DNA from: Pseudomonadota bacterium
Lineage (GTDB): Bacteria > Pseudomonadota > Alphaproteobacteria > UBA9655
Assembly: GCA_018242065.1 (NCBI GenBank)
Contig: JAFECQ010000015.1
Location: 1 to 64,000 of the forward strand
DNA: 64,000 nt
Direction of reading: 5' to 3'
Both the position numbers and the translations under genes were made by a program. The first letter of the stretch is position 1. Every line of letters begins with the position of its first letter. Below, piece after piece: positions 43,668-51,912 of this stretch. The notes under the pieces were generated by a model. That model made no database searches, had not been told where the DNA came from, and saw only the letters and a list, made by a program, of their open reading frames with translations.

Positions 43668-45521
43668 TTAAAACCCAAACATATGATCCAAGCTGAAGCT
43701 TCCATCTTTCTGGCGAAGGCCATGGTAACCAAACAGGCGACAGGTAGCGTCATTAATGATCACATATCCGCCACGTGCTTTTTCTCGATCGGTTGCAGAG
43801 AAAGTGTCTTGATAAACCCAGACACGTGAGCCACTTCGAGGAATTTTTAAGGAAGCTTCAGCGATGGGGGCTCCATCCTTTGTATAAAGGATGAGCTTTG
43901 TATCTGACGTTTCGTGCCATGAAGTAGAAGTCGGGTAAATCAGATGGCAAAAGCTCTCAATATCATCGTCTACTCTCAAGAATAGTCCTGTTGTTAACCC
44001 AGGAGCCGGACCTTTATAAGATTGGGGTTCGTTTTTATAGGTAAAAGCCGTATTGAAAATATGGCTTCCAAAGCTTGTTTCAGCTTGAGCGGGCAGGTCT
44101 TTATGTTCATAACGGAAGATGGCGTGAAGCCATCCATCAACCTCATCCCCTGCTTCAAAATCATAGACAAGTTCAACATGCCCATAATCTTTACCAAGTT
44201 GGACAAGATCATTGAGTACCAAAGCTTTTTCATGATGACGAGGAAGATTACCAAAGGCATAGGTTCCTTTAAAATTTCCATTCTTATCATAAACAAGAGC
44301 TTTGACAGGCATGAATTGGAGCTCTCGGCTCATGGGTGTGGGGAGTACGGAGGTTGTATAATCCTCTGTCGGGAAAAGAGGAGCAGGAAGGATATAAGCT
44401 TTCCCTAGAAGATCTTTCAGCTCTTTCACTTTAAAATCTGGTTTTAAATCATTTCGCTCAACGTTCATGTGCGCCATGCAGCGGTAGCCCTTTTTGTTGA
44501 TTACTTCGTAACGAGGGCGAACAAAATAGTGGTTTGCATGAAGTTCAATTTGTTGCGGCCAACGTGCCTTTGGAAAAAGGGTGGCGACATCGAGGGCATA
44601 GGTTCCAAAAGGAGGAATATCTCGATCGAGGTACACGTTTTCCGCTTGACCCATAAGGTTCAGGCTAACACCTTTTGCAGGAACAGTAAAAGAATGGCTG
44701 TTCTGAAGCCAGAGAATGACTTTTTCTCCTGTCCGTGGAGCAGGGAGGCCTGAAAAATATTCTGGAGGCCACGCATTGGCATCATGCGTTGCGGAAATCA
44801 TTCCACTATCATGAAAGGTATCGAGAGCATATTTTACAATGCTGTGTCCCTTTGTTCCTGTAATGTGGATAAAAAGCTGACCCGTAAAATCTGGTAAGTT
44901 AAAGCGCTTTTTTACCTCACGGCTGTCAATAACAATTGAGTGAACGGTAGGTGCGATTTTTTCTTCCCAGTCTGCGATTTTCTTTCCGTTCTCATCAAAA
45001 AGAATCGCCCATAGTTTAGAGTCTTTTGAGCCATATTTTGCCCAGCAATTGGCGCTTTTTACCCTTGTGTGCCAGCCATTTTCTTCACGAAAGAAAGCAA
45101 AATTGGTCGAAAAGTTCAAATCCGATAAATAGTTTGTTGAATCTTGAAGCATTTCATCTGGTAAACGCAAATCTTTAAGACTCATAATTTCACAAGAGGG
45201 TGGAAGGAGATATTTTATTTGCGTTAAATGCTTTTCAGGATCAAAAGAAAGAATAAGTAGTTTGTTAGGCTTATCATGTGAGATGTGTGAAATAAGTGCC
45301 GCATTTGGTCCTGAAGCTTCAATTGCTTGAACATAAATAGGGGAGGGTGCTGAAAGTCCCGTCATGGAAAGAAAATCGTCTAAATGTCCTTCAGGATCAT
45401 AAATCGCCGGTAGAGGAGACTTTTTAAAAATCTCGAGACGCTCAGCAATCATTGGATGGCCAAGAGCTTTAAAAAAAGTACAAGGCTTTTGATTCGCGAA
45501 TGTTTTAATCCTTAGAGCCAT
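43668..45521 (-). CDS. Unrecognised protein encoded beside ELM1 and hemA
   Basis: The 617 residues match no family I can name. There is no signal peptide and no clear membrane segment. Much of it looks like beta-sandwich or jelly-roll modules, e.g. GQLFIHITGTKGHSIVKYAL and AENVYLDRDIPPFGTYALDV, with KLILYTKDGAPIAEASLKIP near the C-terminus. The start is set at the ATG at 45521, six bases after GGAG; an ATG at 45527 lies too close to it. It is 13 bp downstream of the ELM1-like gene, in an operon with hemA. The last codons form one copy of the direct repeat of the GIY-YIG unit. A link to envelope polysaccharide is a guess from its neighbour's fold. Confidence 0.75.
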   Translation of the reverse strand: MALRIKTFANQKPCTFFKALGHPMIAERLEIFKKSPLPAIYDPEGHLDDFLSMTGLSAPSPIYVQAIEASGPNAALISHISHDKPNKLLILSFDPEKHLTQIKYLLPPSCEIMSLKDLRLPDEMLQDSTNYLSDLNFSTNFAFFREENGWHTRVKSANCWAKYGSKDSKLWAILFDENGKKIADWEEKIAPTVHSIVIDSREVKKRFNLPDFTGQLFIHITGTKGHSIVKYALDTFHDSGMISATHDANAWPPEYFSGLPAPRTGEKVILWLQNSHSFTVPAKGVSLNLMGQAENVYLDRDIPPFGTYALDVATLFPKARWPQQIELHANHYFVRPRYEVINKKGYRCMAHMNVERNDLKPDFKVKELKDLLGKAYILPAPLFPTEDYTTSVLPTPMSRELQFMPVKALVYDKNGNFKGTYAFGNLPRHHEKALVLNDLVQLGKDYGHVELVYDFEAGDEVDGWLHAIFRYEHKDLPAQAETSFGSHIFNTAFTYKNEPQSYKGPAPGLTTGLFLRVDDDIESFCHLIYPTSTSWHETSDTKLILYTKDGAPIAEASLKIPRSGSRVWVYQDTFSATDREKARGGYVIINDATCRLFGYHGLRQKDGSFSLDHMFGF

Positions 45522-45534
45522 CGTCATCTCCTTT

Positions 45535-46491
45535 TTAAAGTTTCATCGTCTTACGCACTGCGCGAGCAACGTTTTCTGTATCATTGAAAGGAACATATGT
45601 CCACGCGCTAATCTCACCTTCAAAAAGGCGAACGATTCCTTCTTGGGTAAGCTCTTGAATGAACTTTTTAGGTTTTGTATCTCCATGCCCCAAAAGAGGG
45701 AGAATATAGACGGGTTTTCCTGTGAAACAAGATTCACAGATCATGTTAACTGAATCATCGGTTGTAAAAATCACATCCGCCATCCCGAGCATGGCAAAAT
45801 AAGGATTTATTTTCTCGATATCCGCCAAAAAAATATGAGCCTCATGATTAAGTGATTGCGTTAAATGTTCTCGAAAAGGAGTACGGAAAGAAGGCGTTAC
45901 AATGACGCTCCCTTTTGTTGTATCGCGAATCCTCAAAATTACTTGAATCAGGTTATCAAGGGCCTTTCGAGACATTTTGTATCGATTGGTGGTTCCGCCA
46001 AGAAGAACAACGTTATAAGGACGTGGAAGATCTTGAAAGAGATGGTCAAAAGTCTTGACGCCTTCTGCAATCTTTTCATGAGTGACTTTATGAATAGCGC
46101 CTTTTGTTGAAATAACATTTTGGCCCTTGAGATGGTCATGTTCAGGAGCAACAATAAGATCAAAATCCTCTTTGTTTAGAATCGGATTTTGGATATGCAC
46201 GCAAAATGTTTTGCCCTTATTTTGTCTCTTGATAGCAAGAGCTAATGGTGCAGAACGTCGTCCGCATGTAATTACAAGATCAGGCCAAGGTGGGGAGAGT
46301 TCATCACTATTAGTCGTGAGTTGCGCAAGAGGATTTCCCCAGGATAGACTTAACCATCCCCAAGGCCAGCGTCGTTTGCAAGTTTTATGAAGGGTTGGAA
46401 GACCGATAGCTTCTGCTAAGCCTATGACCTGGCTTTTCATTCCAGGAGATACGTCTGTAATCGTCCAACATGTTTTTTTGGGGGCTGTCAT
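45535..46491 (-). CDS. ELM1/GtrOC1-family putative glycosyltransferase
   Basis: This 318-residue protein belongs to the ELM1 family (known in plants as a mitochondrial fission factor, and in bacteria as a GT-B-like protein of uncertain role). Typical blocks are TITDVSPGMKSQVIGLAEAIG (about residues 10-30, cited by position), PDLVITCGRRSAPLALAIKR near 70-89, VVLLGGTTNRYKMS near 161-174, and the end block ADVIFTTDDSVNMICESCFTGKPVYI near 238-263. It follows hemA after 6 bp. Sequence gives no donor or acceptor. ELM1 next to a heme gene and an unknown partner is of interest. Confidence 0.82.
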   Translation of the reverse strand: MTAPKKTCWTITDVSPGMKSQVIGLAEAIGLPTLHKTCKRRWPWGWLSLSWGNPLAQLTTNSDELSPPWPDLVITCGRRSAPLALAIKRQNKGKTFCVHIQNPILNKEDFDLIVAPEHDHLKGQNVISTKGAIHKVTHEKIAEGVKTFDHLFQDLPRPYNVVLLGGTTNRYKMSRKALDNLIQVILRIRDTTKGSVIVTPSFRTPFREHLTQSLNHEAHIFLADIEKINPYFAMLGMADVIFTTDDSVNMICESCFTGKPVYILPLLGHGDTKPKKFIQELTQEGIVRLFEGEISAWTYVPFNDTENVARAVRKTMKL

Positions 46492-46497
46492 AATATC

Positions 46498-47709
46498 TTA
46501 CGCCGCATATTCAATATAAAGGTTATCCCATACGCTTTTTAAAGCATCAATTAAATCATCGATCATTTGATCCGTATGCACAGGAGATGGTGTGATTCTA
46601 AGCCTTTCGGTTCCACGAGGAACTGTAGGGTAGTTAATTGGTTGAACATATATATTATGCTCTTTCAACAGTTGATCAGAGGCAAGCTTACATTGATGAG
46701 CATTTCGTACAAGAATTGGAATAATGTGAGAGGATGTCGGCATAAAAGGAATGCCTGCTTGCGTAAGCCTTTTTTTGACTTTCTGAACCCTTTCTTGGTG
46801 CCGTTGTCTTTCGACTTGGCTCATCTTTAAGTGCTGAATGCTCGCAAGAGAAGCAGCAGCTACGGCAGGAGGCATGGAGGTTGTAAAAATAAAGCCTGAG
46901 GCAAAGCTCCTCACAAAATCGACAAGGTAGGAAGAGGAAGCAATGTAACCTCCGACAACGCCAAACGCTTTACCCAGTGTTCCTTCAATAATGCTTAATC
47001 GGTGGTCTTGTTTATCCCTTTGCGCAATGCCACCGCCTTTATGACCATACATGCCGACAGCATGAACCTCATCTATAAAGGTGAGAGCTTTATATTCTTC
47101 TGCCAAATCACAAAATGCTTCGATAGGAGCGATGTCTCCATCCATGGAGTAAACAGATTCAAAAATAATAAGCTTAGCTCTTTCTCTGGGGTAGCGAGAT
47201 AAAAGTTCTTTCAGATGTGTGGGGTTATTGTGTTGAAAAATTTCCTTGGGTGTGCGGCTGTTTCGAATGCCTTGAATAATAGAGGCGTGATTATGTGCAT
47301 CAGAGAAAATGACGCATTCAGGTAGATGGGTGGCTAAGGCGCTGATAGAAGCTTCATTTGAAACATATCCAGAAGAGAAGATCAAAGCCGACTCTTTATC
47401 GTGGAGATCTGCAATTTCTTTTTCTAAAAGCACATGGTAATGATTTGTCCCAGAGATATTGCGAGTCCCGCCTGCGCCCGCTCCTACGCGATCAATCGCT
47501 CCTCTCATCGCATTAAGGACTTTCTCGTGTTGTCCCATGGCTAAATAATCATTTGCACACCAGACAATAACGCGACGAGGATCGCCTTCATTGTAATAAT
47601 AGGCATAAGGGAAGTCCTTGGCGCATCTCTCGAGATCTGCAAAGATCCGATATCGACCTTCGGTTTTGATATCTTGCAACTTTTGCTTAAAAAAGGATTC
47701 GTAATCCAT
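46498..47709 (-). CDS. hemA: 5-aminolevulinate synthase
   Basis: ALAS condenses glycine and succinyl-CoA to 5-aminolevulinate, the first step of heme synthesis in Alphaproteobacteria and mitochondria. The Gly-rich block [21 protein letters not shown] (about 75-95) and [15 protein letters not shown] (about 109-123) are seen. The cofactor Lys lies in [14 protein letters not shown] near residue 244, and [12 protein letters not shown] near 214-225 holds the PLP-ring Asp. The 403 residues are normal. It leads a three-gene minus-strand operon. Confidence 0.96.
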   Translation of the reverse strand: MDYESFFKQKLQDIKTEGRYRIFADLERCAKDFPYAYYYNEGDPRRVIVWCANDYLAMGQHEKVLNAMRGAIDRVGAGAGGTRNISGTNHYHVLLEKEIADLHDKESALIFSSGYVSNEASISALATHLPECVIFSDAHNHASIIQGIRNSRTPKEIFQHNNPTHLKELLSRYPRERAKLIIFESVYSMDGDIAPIEAFCDLAEEYKALTFIDEVHAVGMYGHKGGGIAQRDKQDHRLSIIEGTLGKAFGVVGGYIASSSYLVDFVRSFASGFIFTTSMPPAVAAASLASIQHLKMSQVERQRHQERVQKVKKRLTQAGIPFMPTSSHIIPILVRNAHQCKLASDQLLKEHNIYVQPINYPTVPRGTERLRITPSPVHTDQMIDDLIDALKSVWDNLYIEYAA

Positions 47710-47773
47710 TCCGGACAGCTTAGTAAAAACAACTTAAGGGTAACCTAAAGGCGTTAGGAGTGAGATGCAAGGA

Positions 47774-47998
47774 TTATTGTTTCTGCCAGCTATCTCCTTT
47801 TTTGACATATTTCTTTTTGACCGCTGCCCAAGCAACTTTGTGAGCGGTTTCCTCTCTAGATTTGTCCGTTTTTCTTTTGTGAGGATCTTTATATTCCTTC
47901 CAGGCGTTGTTAAAGGTAGCTAAGTAAATTTCCTGCGCATGTTGTGGGAGTACGTTTATGATATTTTCGGGAAGATCGGAGATTTTTTTATAGGGCAT
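47774..47998 (-). CDS. ChaB-family protein
   Basis: ChaB-like proteins are small helical proteins first named as regulators of a Ca/H antiporter in E. coli; their role remains unclear. The 74 residues fit the family: LPENIINVLPQHAQEIYLATFNNAWKEY (about 9-36, cited by position), then a linker and HKVAWAAVKKKYVKKGDSW at the C-terminus. It stands alone beside DUF1328- and DUF1059-type genes, a group often seen with general stress genes. Confidence 0.85.
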   Translation of the reverse strand: MPYKKISDLPENIINVLPQHAQEIYLATFNNAWKEYKDPHKRKTDKSREETAHKVAWAAVKKKYVKKGDSWQKQ

Positions 47999-48109
47999 GA
48001 AAATTACTCCTTCTTTTAATTATTTTAAAAGAAAAAGTTACTTTCATCAATAGGTGTGAAAGTTTAATAAAAGAAGAATATTCTACTTTTCTTATCTATT
48101 AAGGATGTT

Positions 48110-48472
48110 CTATCGCTTGATCACGTGCATGATAAGTGACACCACGAACAAGATAAGGAAGATAATAAAGAGAATTTTTGCAATTCCAGCTGCAGCGCTC
48201 ATAATGCCTGTAAAACCCAACAAGCCAGCAATAATAGCCACAACTAAGAATACTACAGTCCATCCCAGCATGCTCGTTCTCCCATTTAAGGTGGTTGCGA
48301 TAAACCAATCCATTCTCCTTAGAAAATGAAGAAGAAAAGCAATCACGAATAAGATCAGAAAAATAACAAAGAAAAATTGTGCAATTCCAGCTGCAGCGCT
48401 CATAATACCTGTAAAACCAAGGAGGCCTGCAATAATTGCCAAAATGAGAAAGAAAAAGACGAGCCCAATCAT
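48110..48472 (-). CDS. Doubled DUF1328 (YtjA-like) membrane protein
   Basis: DUF1328 proteins are normally about 55 residues with two hydrophobic helices. Here 120 residues hold two units: residues 1-50 and 68-117, both with the core [19 protein letters not shown]. The two DNA stretches, 48180 onward and 48381 onward, repeat with a period of 201 bp (67 codons) and stay close to identical over about 37 bases. The linker [16 protein letters not shown] joins them. The protein would have four membrane helices. Function is unknown; single-domain relatives respond to envelope stress in some bacteria. Confidence 0.85.
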   Translation of the reverse strand: MIGLVFFFLILAIIAGLLGFTGIMSAAAGIAQFFFVIFLILFVIAFLLHFLRRMDWFIATTLNGRTSMLGWTVVFLVVAIIAGLLGFTGIMSAAAGIAKILFIIFLILFVVSLIMHVIKR

Positions 48473-48624
48473 TTTTTTACCTATATGTATTCATATTTTT
48501 ATTTTATATAAAAAAAGTTAATATCTGGTAAATTGTTTTTATTTATATTTAATAAAATTATTCATAATATATTAATGTTTAATGTATTACAGTAGATGTT
48601 GATTTCTAACTTGTGGGAGGAAGT

Positions 48625-48819
48625 ATGTCTGAATCAAGAAAAGTCCTTGATTGTCGTTGGTTTCCGAGTGAAACAAAATGTACACTCGCTATTACAGGAA
48701 AAGAGGATGAGGTTCTTGACGCTGCTGTGGACCATGCGGTGAAGTGTCATGGAGAAAAAAAGCGTCCCGAGCTACGAGAAGAAATTCGTAAGCTTCTAAA
48801 GGATGCGAAGGATAAATAA
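48625..48819 (+). CDS. DUF1059-type small protein
   Basis: The 64 residues fit the DUF1059 pattern, with Cys near the start (VLDCRWFPSETKCTLAITGK) and the helix EDEVLDAAVDHAVKCHGE, then a charged C-terminal helix. The start is set at the ATG at 48625, four bases after GGAGG at 48616-48620; an upstream GTG at 48613 is not supported. Family members have no known function. The convergent ahpC gene lies beyond a palindromic element. Confidence 0.75.
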   Translation: MSESRKVLDCRWFPSETKCTLAITGKEDEVLDAAVDHAVKCHGEKKRPELREEIRKLLKDAKDK

Positions 48820-48899
48820 GGTACAAAATAACCTGGGAATTTAGGTGAAATGCTTAATACCCGACGGAATTTTTGAGGTCAAGGAAAACTGCCAAATTT

Positions 48900-48989
48900 C
48901 GTCATTGCGATGAGGGCCGAAGGCCTGAAGAAGCAATCCAGAAAGTTGCTTTCTGGATTGCCGTGCCCCTCTGGGGGCTCGCAATGACG
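48900..48989. repeat. Dispersed palindromic element, copy 1
   Basis: The 90-bp element has 11-bp perfect inverted ends, CGTCATTGCGA and TCGCAATGACG. Inside is a perfect 13-bp hairpin, GCAATCCAGAAAG-TTG with its complement, at 48933-48961. A second copy lies at 50336-50426. Elements with CGTCATTGCGA ends and GAAGCAATCCA interiors are widespread in genomes of host-associated bacteria. It lies between the convergent DUF1059 and ahpC genes and could end both transcripts. Confidence 0.85.
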
Positions 48990-49015
48990 TTAAAGAGATA
49001 ATAACTAAGTGTCTT

Positions 49016-49603
49016 TTACCTTGCAACCTTAACCAAATAGTCCGCAACACTTTCAGTTGTTGTTGTGATGGCACTTAATCCTTTTTTCCAATTGGCTGGA
49101 CAGACTTCGCCATTTTCCTCTGTATGCTGGAGGGCTAGAAGCATACGGAGCGCTTCTTCAACGTTACGTCCAAGAGGAAGGTCATTAACAACTTGATGGC
49201 GAACAATACCCTCACAGTCGATAAGGAAAAGGCCGCGATAAGCAATCCCATCTGGGTTTAAGACATCATAGCTTTTTGCGATGTGACCGCCCAAGTCAGA
49301 GATAAGACCATACGTAATGCCTTGAATGCCGCCTTTTTCTTTTGGTGTATTGAGCCATGCCATATGAGAGAAATGGCTATCCACACTGCAACCAAGCACA
49401 ACGCAATTGTTTTTTGTAAATTCCTCTAAACAGGCCTGGAAAGCATGAAGCTCGGTGGGACAAACAAATGTAAAGTCTAAGGGGTAGAAAAAGAGAATTA
49501 CATATTTTCCTTTATAATCTGTGAGACGAATCTCTTTGCATTCGTTTTTTACAACGCATTTTGCTTTAAAGTGTGGGGCTTCTTTTCCAACAAGTACGCT
49601 CAT
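49016..49603 (-). CDS. ahpC: Peroxiredoxin (AhpC, typical 2-Cys)
   Basis: The enzyme reduces hydrogen peroxide and alkyl hydroperoxides. The peroxidatic Cys is residue 48 in DFTFVCPTE, and the resolving Cys is residue 168 in GEVCPANWKKG. The 195 residues and the Thr and Arg of the active site (PTE, and Arg in GIVRHQVVND) are typical of the AhpC/Prx1 group. No ahpF or oxyR is nearby. A GGAAAATG stretch precedes the ATG. The palindromic element at 48900 lies just downstream. Confidence 0.95.
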   Translation of the reverse strand: MSVLVGKEAPHFKAKCVVKNECKEIRLTDYKGKYVILFFYPLDFTFVCPTELHAFQACLEEFTKNNCVVLGCSVDSHFSHMAWLNTPKEKGGIQGITYGLISDLGGHIAKSYDVLNPDGIAYRGLFLIDCEGIVRHQVVNDLPLGRNVEEALRMLLALQHTEENGEVCPANWKKGLSAITTTTESVADYLVKVAR

Positions 49604-49905
49604 GTTTCATTTTCCTTTTTCAATGAGAGGGTGATCTATTCATAACTTAGTGTGAAGCAATCGTTTTTACAATCCATTTAACATCAAATCGTATGAGATA
49701 TTGATATTAAATTGATATATTTCGACTGTTAAATTATTGGATAAATTACGATTAATATTTATTGATACGGTGTGTGCTTTTTTGAAAAAAGATAAATATC
49801 TTTAGGGTTATCCTAGATAGGTAGATAAGTTATAGATAATATATTGACAGCCTAGTAATTTATAGTTTACTTTTTTAAAAATTCGTATCAAAGGAGACAC
49901 AATTT
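49604..49905. other. AT-rich divergent intergenic region
   Basis: These 302 bp lie between the divergent ahpC and the secreted-protein gene at 49906. They are very AT-rich and must hold both promoters, but no clear operator, RNA or gene was found by eye. Confidence 0.5.
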
Positions 49906-50247
49906 ATGAATAATATTAAATCAATGGGACTGTTCTTTTCTATTTCTATACTAAGCATAGCTTATACTAATCCAACATGTGCAATGTGGAGTGATTGGAG
50001 TGAGGAAGACCATCAGAAAATTGCTGTAGCATGCAATGGGCTTCACAACTCCATAATTCAATTTGGAAAAGCCGATGATGAACTTGAAGAAGCGATTAAA
50101 AAAAATCAAGCAGCAAACGAGAAATTAAACCAAGGAATAAGGGAGCTTGCTGAAGAAAGGAAACGACTGGAGGTGCTACTGAAGCAACCAGGTTTTCATG
50201 AGAAATTAAAAGCTGCAATTCAAAAGAAAAGAGAACAAAATAGTTAG
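49906..50247 (+). CDS. Small secreted coiled-coil protein
   Basis: The 113-residue product starts with a signal peptide (KSMGLFFSISILSIAYTNPT, cleavage likely near CAM at residue 26). The mature part has NGLHNSIIQFGKADDELEEA and a helical end with heptads, NEKLNQGIRELAEERKRLEV. AAGGAG lies ten bases before the ATG. It stands alone, with the second palindromic element downstream. No family is recognised; periplasmic or exported location is inferred. Confidence 0.72.
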   Translation: MNNIKSMGLFFSISILSIAYTNPTCAMWSDWSEEDHQKIAVACNGLHNSIIQFGKADDELEEAIKKNQAANEKLNQGIRELAEERKRLEVLLKQPGFHEKLKAAIQKKREQNS

Positions 50248-50335
50248 GACAAAAATAATTAATGTGGCTATGGAGCTGATTCCCCTGATGATGAGAAGCA
50301 AGTAAAACAAATAGGTAGGGTGGTTTTACCCATCT

Positions 50336-50426
50336 CGTCATTGCGAACCCTGCAAAAGCAGGGTGAAGCAATCCATTTTCGCGGGCTTCTGGATCGCCAC
50401 GCCCTCTACGAGGGCTCGCGATGACG
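50336..50426. repeat. Dispersed palindromic element, copy 2
   Basis: The element of 91 bp runs from CGTCATTGCGA to TCGCGATGACG and contains AACCCTGCAAAAGCAGGGT, GAAGCAATCCA and the paired GCCCTCTACGAGGGC near its right end. It is a diverged copy of the element at 48900-48989. It lies downstream of the small secreted-protein gene and before the IS481 relic. Confidence 0.82.
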
Positions 50427-50513
50427 GTTTTTGTATAACTCGCCCATGTCATTCAACATGGAAGTCAACTGCATACCCACGATAATTAAAAGATACGTAT
50501 AACTAATGATTTG

Positions 50514-50840
50514 ATCAACGGACTTTCAAATTTTGTTTATGTGGCACTTTTGAAAATGAACGGTAAAGTAGATGCAACTTAATCTTTACCTACTCATACT
50601 AAAGGTATGACTTATATAGCATCCAGTGTTCTTGCTGACAAAGTTATTTAATTTGCAAGCAGAAAGACCCGTGAATATGCTCGGGCTCTTACTTTTGATC
50701 GCATCTTACATAAGTATAACATTGAGCATCGCCTCGCAAAAGTGAGGCATTTACGGAAGAATTGTTAAGTTGAACAGAAGAATCAAACTTTAAAACGACG
50801 TTATTACGATAACCATCACACGCGGGAACTAAACTTCTAG
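50514..50840 (+). pseudogene. Relic of an IS481/IS3-type transposase
   Basis: One frame, broken by at least three stops, reads NGLSNFVYVALLKMNGKVDA, then VLADKVI, then TFDRILHKYNIEHRLAKVRH and VEQKNQTLKRRYYDNHH. This follows the order of the integrase core of IS481/IS3-like transposases (SKFVHVELHEKAGK, VLTDNGIQF, IEHRLTKPNHPWTNGQVERMNRT), with the DDE blocks eroded. It is a dead copy. Confidence 0.7.
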
Positions 50841-51229
50841 TTAGCGCAAGTTAAAGTTCCATTATTATTTTCTATTTTTTTGCAAGTTGAAGCGTTGTTG
50901 AGCGTGGCAGCATTAAACTTTGAATTCCAAAATCTTATGCAACATAGCGCGGGATTCGTTTGGCCTGCGCAAGGGTCGTTGCTGGTAGCACAGGTGCAAT
51001 TAAGTTGGTCGTTTGTGGGGTTATACGTACAGTTAACACAGCTGTTTTGGTAAGAACCCTTTGGACAATTCTGCCCGGAAGCGCACCCTATAGTGCAGGC
51101 TGGTTGGTTTTTACATTGACAAGTAACAGGGTTATTCTGATTACACTCAACACAATTCTTTGGGCCGGTTGTCCCCGGGCACTGATAAGCGCACCCAAAG
51201 GCGCTATTTTGACCTTGGCCTACAACCAA
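50837..51229 (-). CDS. Cysteine-rich secreted protein with a cyanovirin-like domain, signal peptide frame broken
   Basis: The C-terminal part, about 70 residues from GSYQNSC to NNNGTLTCAN, follows the pattern of CVNH (cyanovirin-N homology) lectin domains: GxY/FxxSC..., L-x-C-x-C, ...C-x-x-I-x-N-x-x-G-x-L-x-C. In front is a Cys-rich stretch (CAYQCPGTTGPKNCVECNQ, CQCKNQPACTIGCASG). In this frame only a TTG at 51229 could start. A full signal peptide (IQCFLILSFLVVGQG preceded by an ATG at 51306) appears if one T is added to the run of five at 51285-51289. So either a recent one-base deletion, a slippage site or an assembly error is present. If expressed, it would be an exported, disulfide-rich sugar-binding protein. 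Confidence 0.6.
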   Translation of the reverse strand: MVVGQGQNSAFGCAYQCPGTTGPKNCVECNQNNPVTCQCKNQPACTIGCASGQNCPKGSYQNSCVNCTYNPTNDQLNCTCATSNDPCAGQTNPALCCIRFWNSKFNAATLNNASTCKKIENNNGTLTCAN

Positions 51230-51375
51230 AAAGCTGAGGATGAGGAAGCACTGTATTGTAGCACGTAGCCAATTTGCTTTTCCTAAAAATGGGGAATTTT
51301 ATGCATGATTTTCATTCTTCTTCTTTCTTTGCCGAGGATCCATAAGCCAAAGAAATTTGCACACTGCGTTACAAT

Positions 51376-51912
51376 TTAAATTCTCTCTGAGAGCCATATT
51401 GCTAAACGCGAGGCTCCTTTAATCGCATGTGAAAGAAGAGGGTAGGCAGGAGCTTCTTGGGCTCCATGCTCAAGCGCAATATCTCTATGTTCACGTTCTT
51501 CTTGTTGAAAGGTATAGATAACTTTACTGAGCTCAGGATTTTCATCTCCTAGGAGAATCAACTGCTTTTCATAATGTTCATCGATGACTTCTTCGACGGC
51601 GGCAGTGCAAGCCATTGCTGCCTTTTCTCCTAAAAGGGCTGTACCCGCTCCTAAAGCATAGCCTGCCACATGCCACAAAGGTTGGAGAAGGGTAGGGCGA
51701 ACATGGTTTTTCGCAACCCATTTTTCAAATACTTGAAGATGGTTTAACTCTTGGTCCCTCATATGCTCTAAAATGGGGGCTGAAGAGCTATTTTTGAGAA
51801 TGGCCAATTGACCTTCGTAAATTCGCTTAGCTCCATATTCACCAGCTAAATTCACGCGCAACATAGAAGCTTCTTGTTTTTGCAGCGAAGGTTGGCCGGG
51901 GAATGATCTCAT
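51376..51912 (-). CDS. coq7: Demethoxyubiquinone hydroxylase Coq7
   Basis: Coq7 is the di-iron enzyme that adds a hydroxyl to demethoxyubiquinone late in ubiquinone synthesis. Iron-ligand motifs are NLAGEYGAKRIYEGQ (Glu), MRDQELNHLQVFE (ExxH), AAVEEVIDEHYEKQ (ExxH) and QQEEREHRDIALEHG (ExxH). The start is set at the ATG at 51912, in a 4-bp overlap (ATGA) with dsbB; the longer frame to 51945 only overlaps dsbB further. The 178 residues fit the bacterial form. Confidence 0.93.
   Translation of the reverse strand: MRSFPGQPSLQKQEASMLRVNLAGEYGAKRIYEGQLAILKNSSSAPILEHMRDQELNHLQVFEKWVAKNHVRPTLLQPLWHVAGYALGAGTALLGEKAAMACTAAVEEVIDEHYEKQLILLGDENPELSKVIYTFQQEEREHRDIALEHGAQEAPAYPLLSHAIKGASRLAIWLSERI

Larger units (their letters stand above)
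43115..43691. mobile_element. GIY-YIG nuclease unit framed by inverted palindromes and a direct repeat
   Basis: A 23-bp perfect direct repeat lies at 43115-43137 and 43669-43691; it begins TAAAACCCAAACATATG. The right copy is the true 3' end of the gene on the minus strand (its last codons), so the left copy looks like a duplicated target. Between them are a left hairpin (43196-43270), the GIY-YIG gene (43286-43573) and a right hairpin (43577-43647) in opposite orientation. The outermost bases of the hairpins are TGTGTCATCC on the left and GGATGACACA on the right, a perfect inverted repeat of 10. The hairpins belong to the same family as those at 14963, 17095 and 17194. The layout is that of a small mobile or REP-like unit; movement has not been shown. 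Confidence 0.6.

Noticed and set aside
51326-51356. A piece resembling half of the CCCGGG-type hairpin (TTCTTTGCCGAGGATCCAT)
   Set aside because: Only one arm is present and the match is short; it may be an eroded copy but cannot be told from chance.
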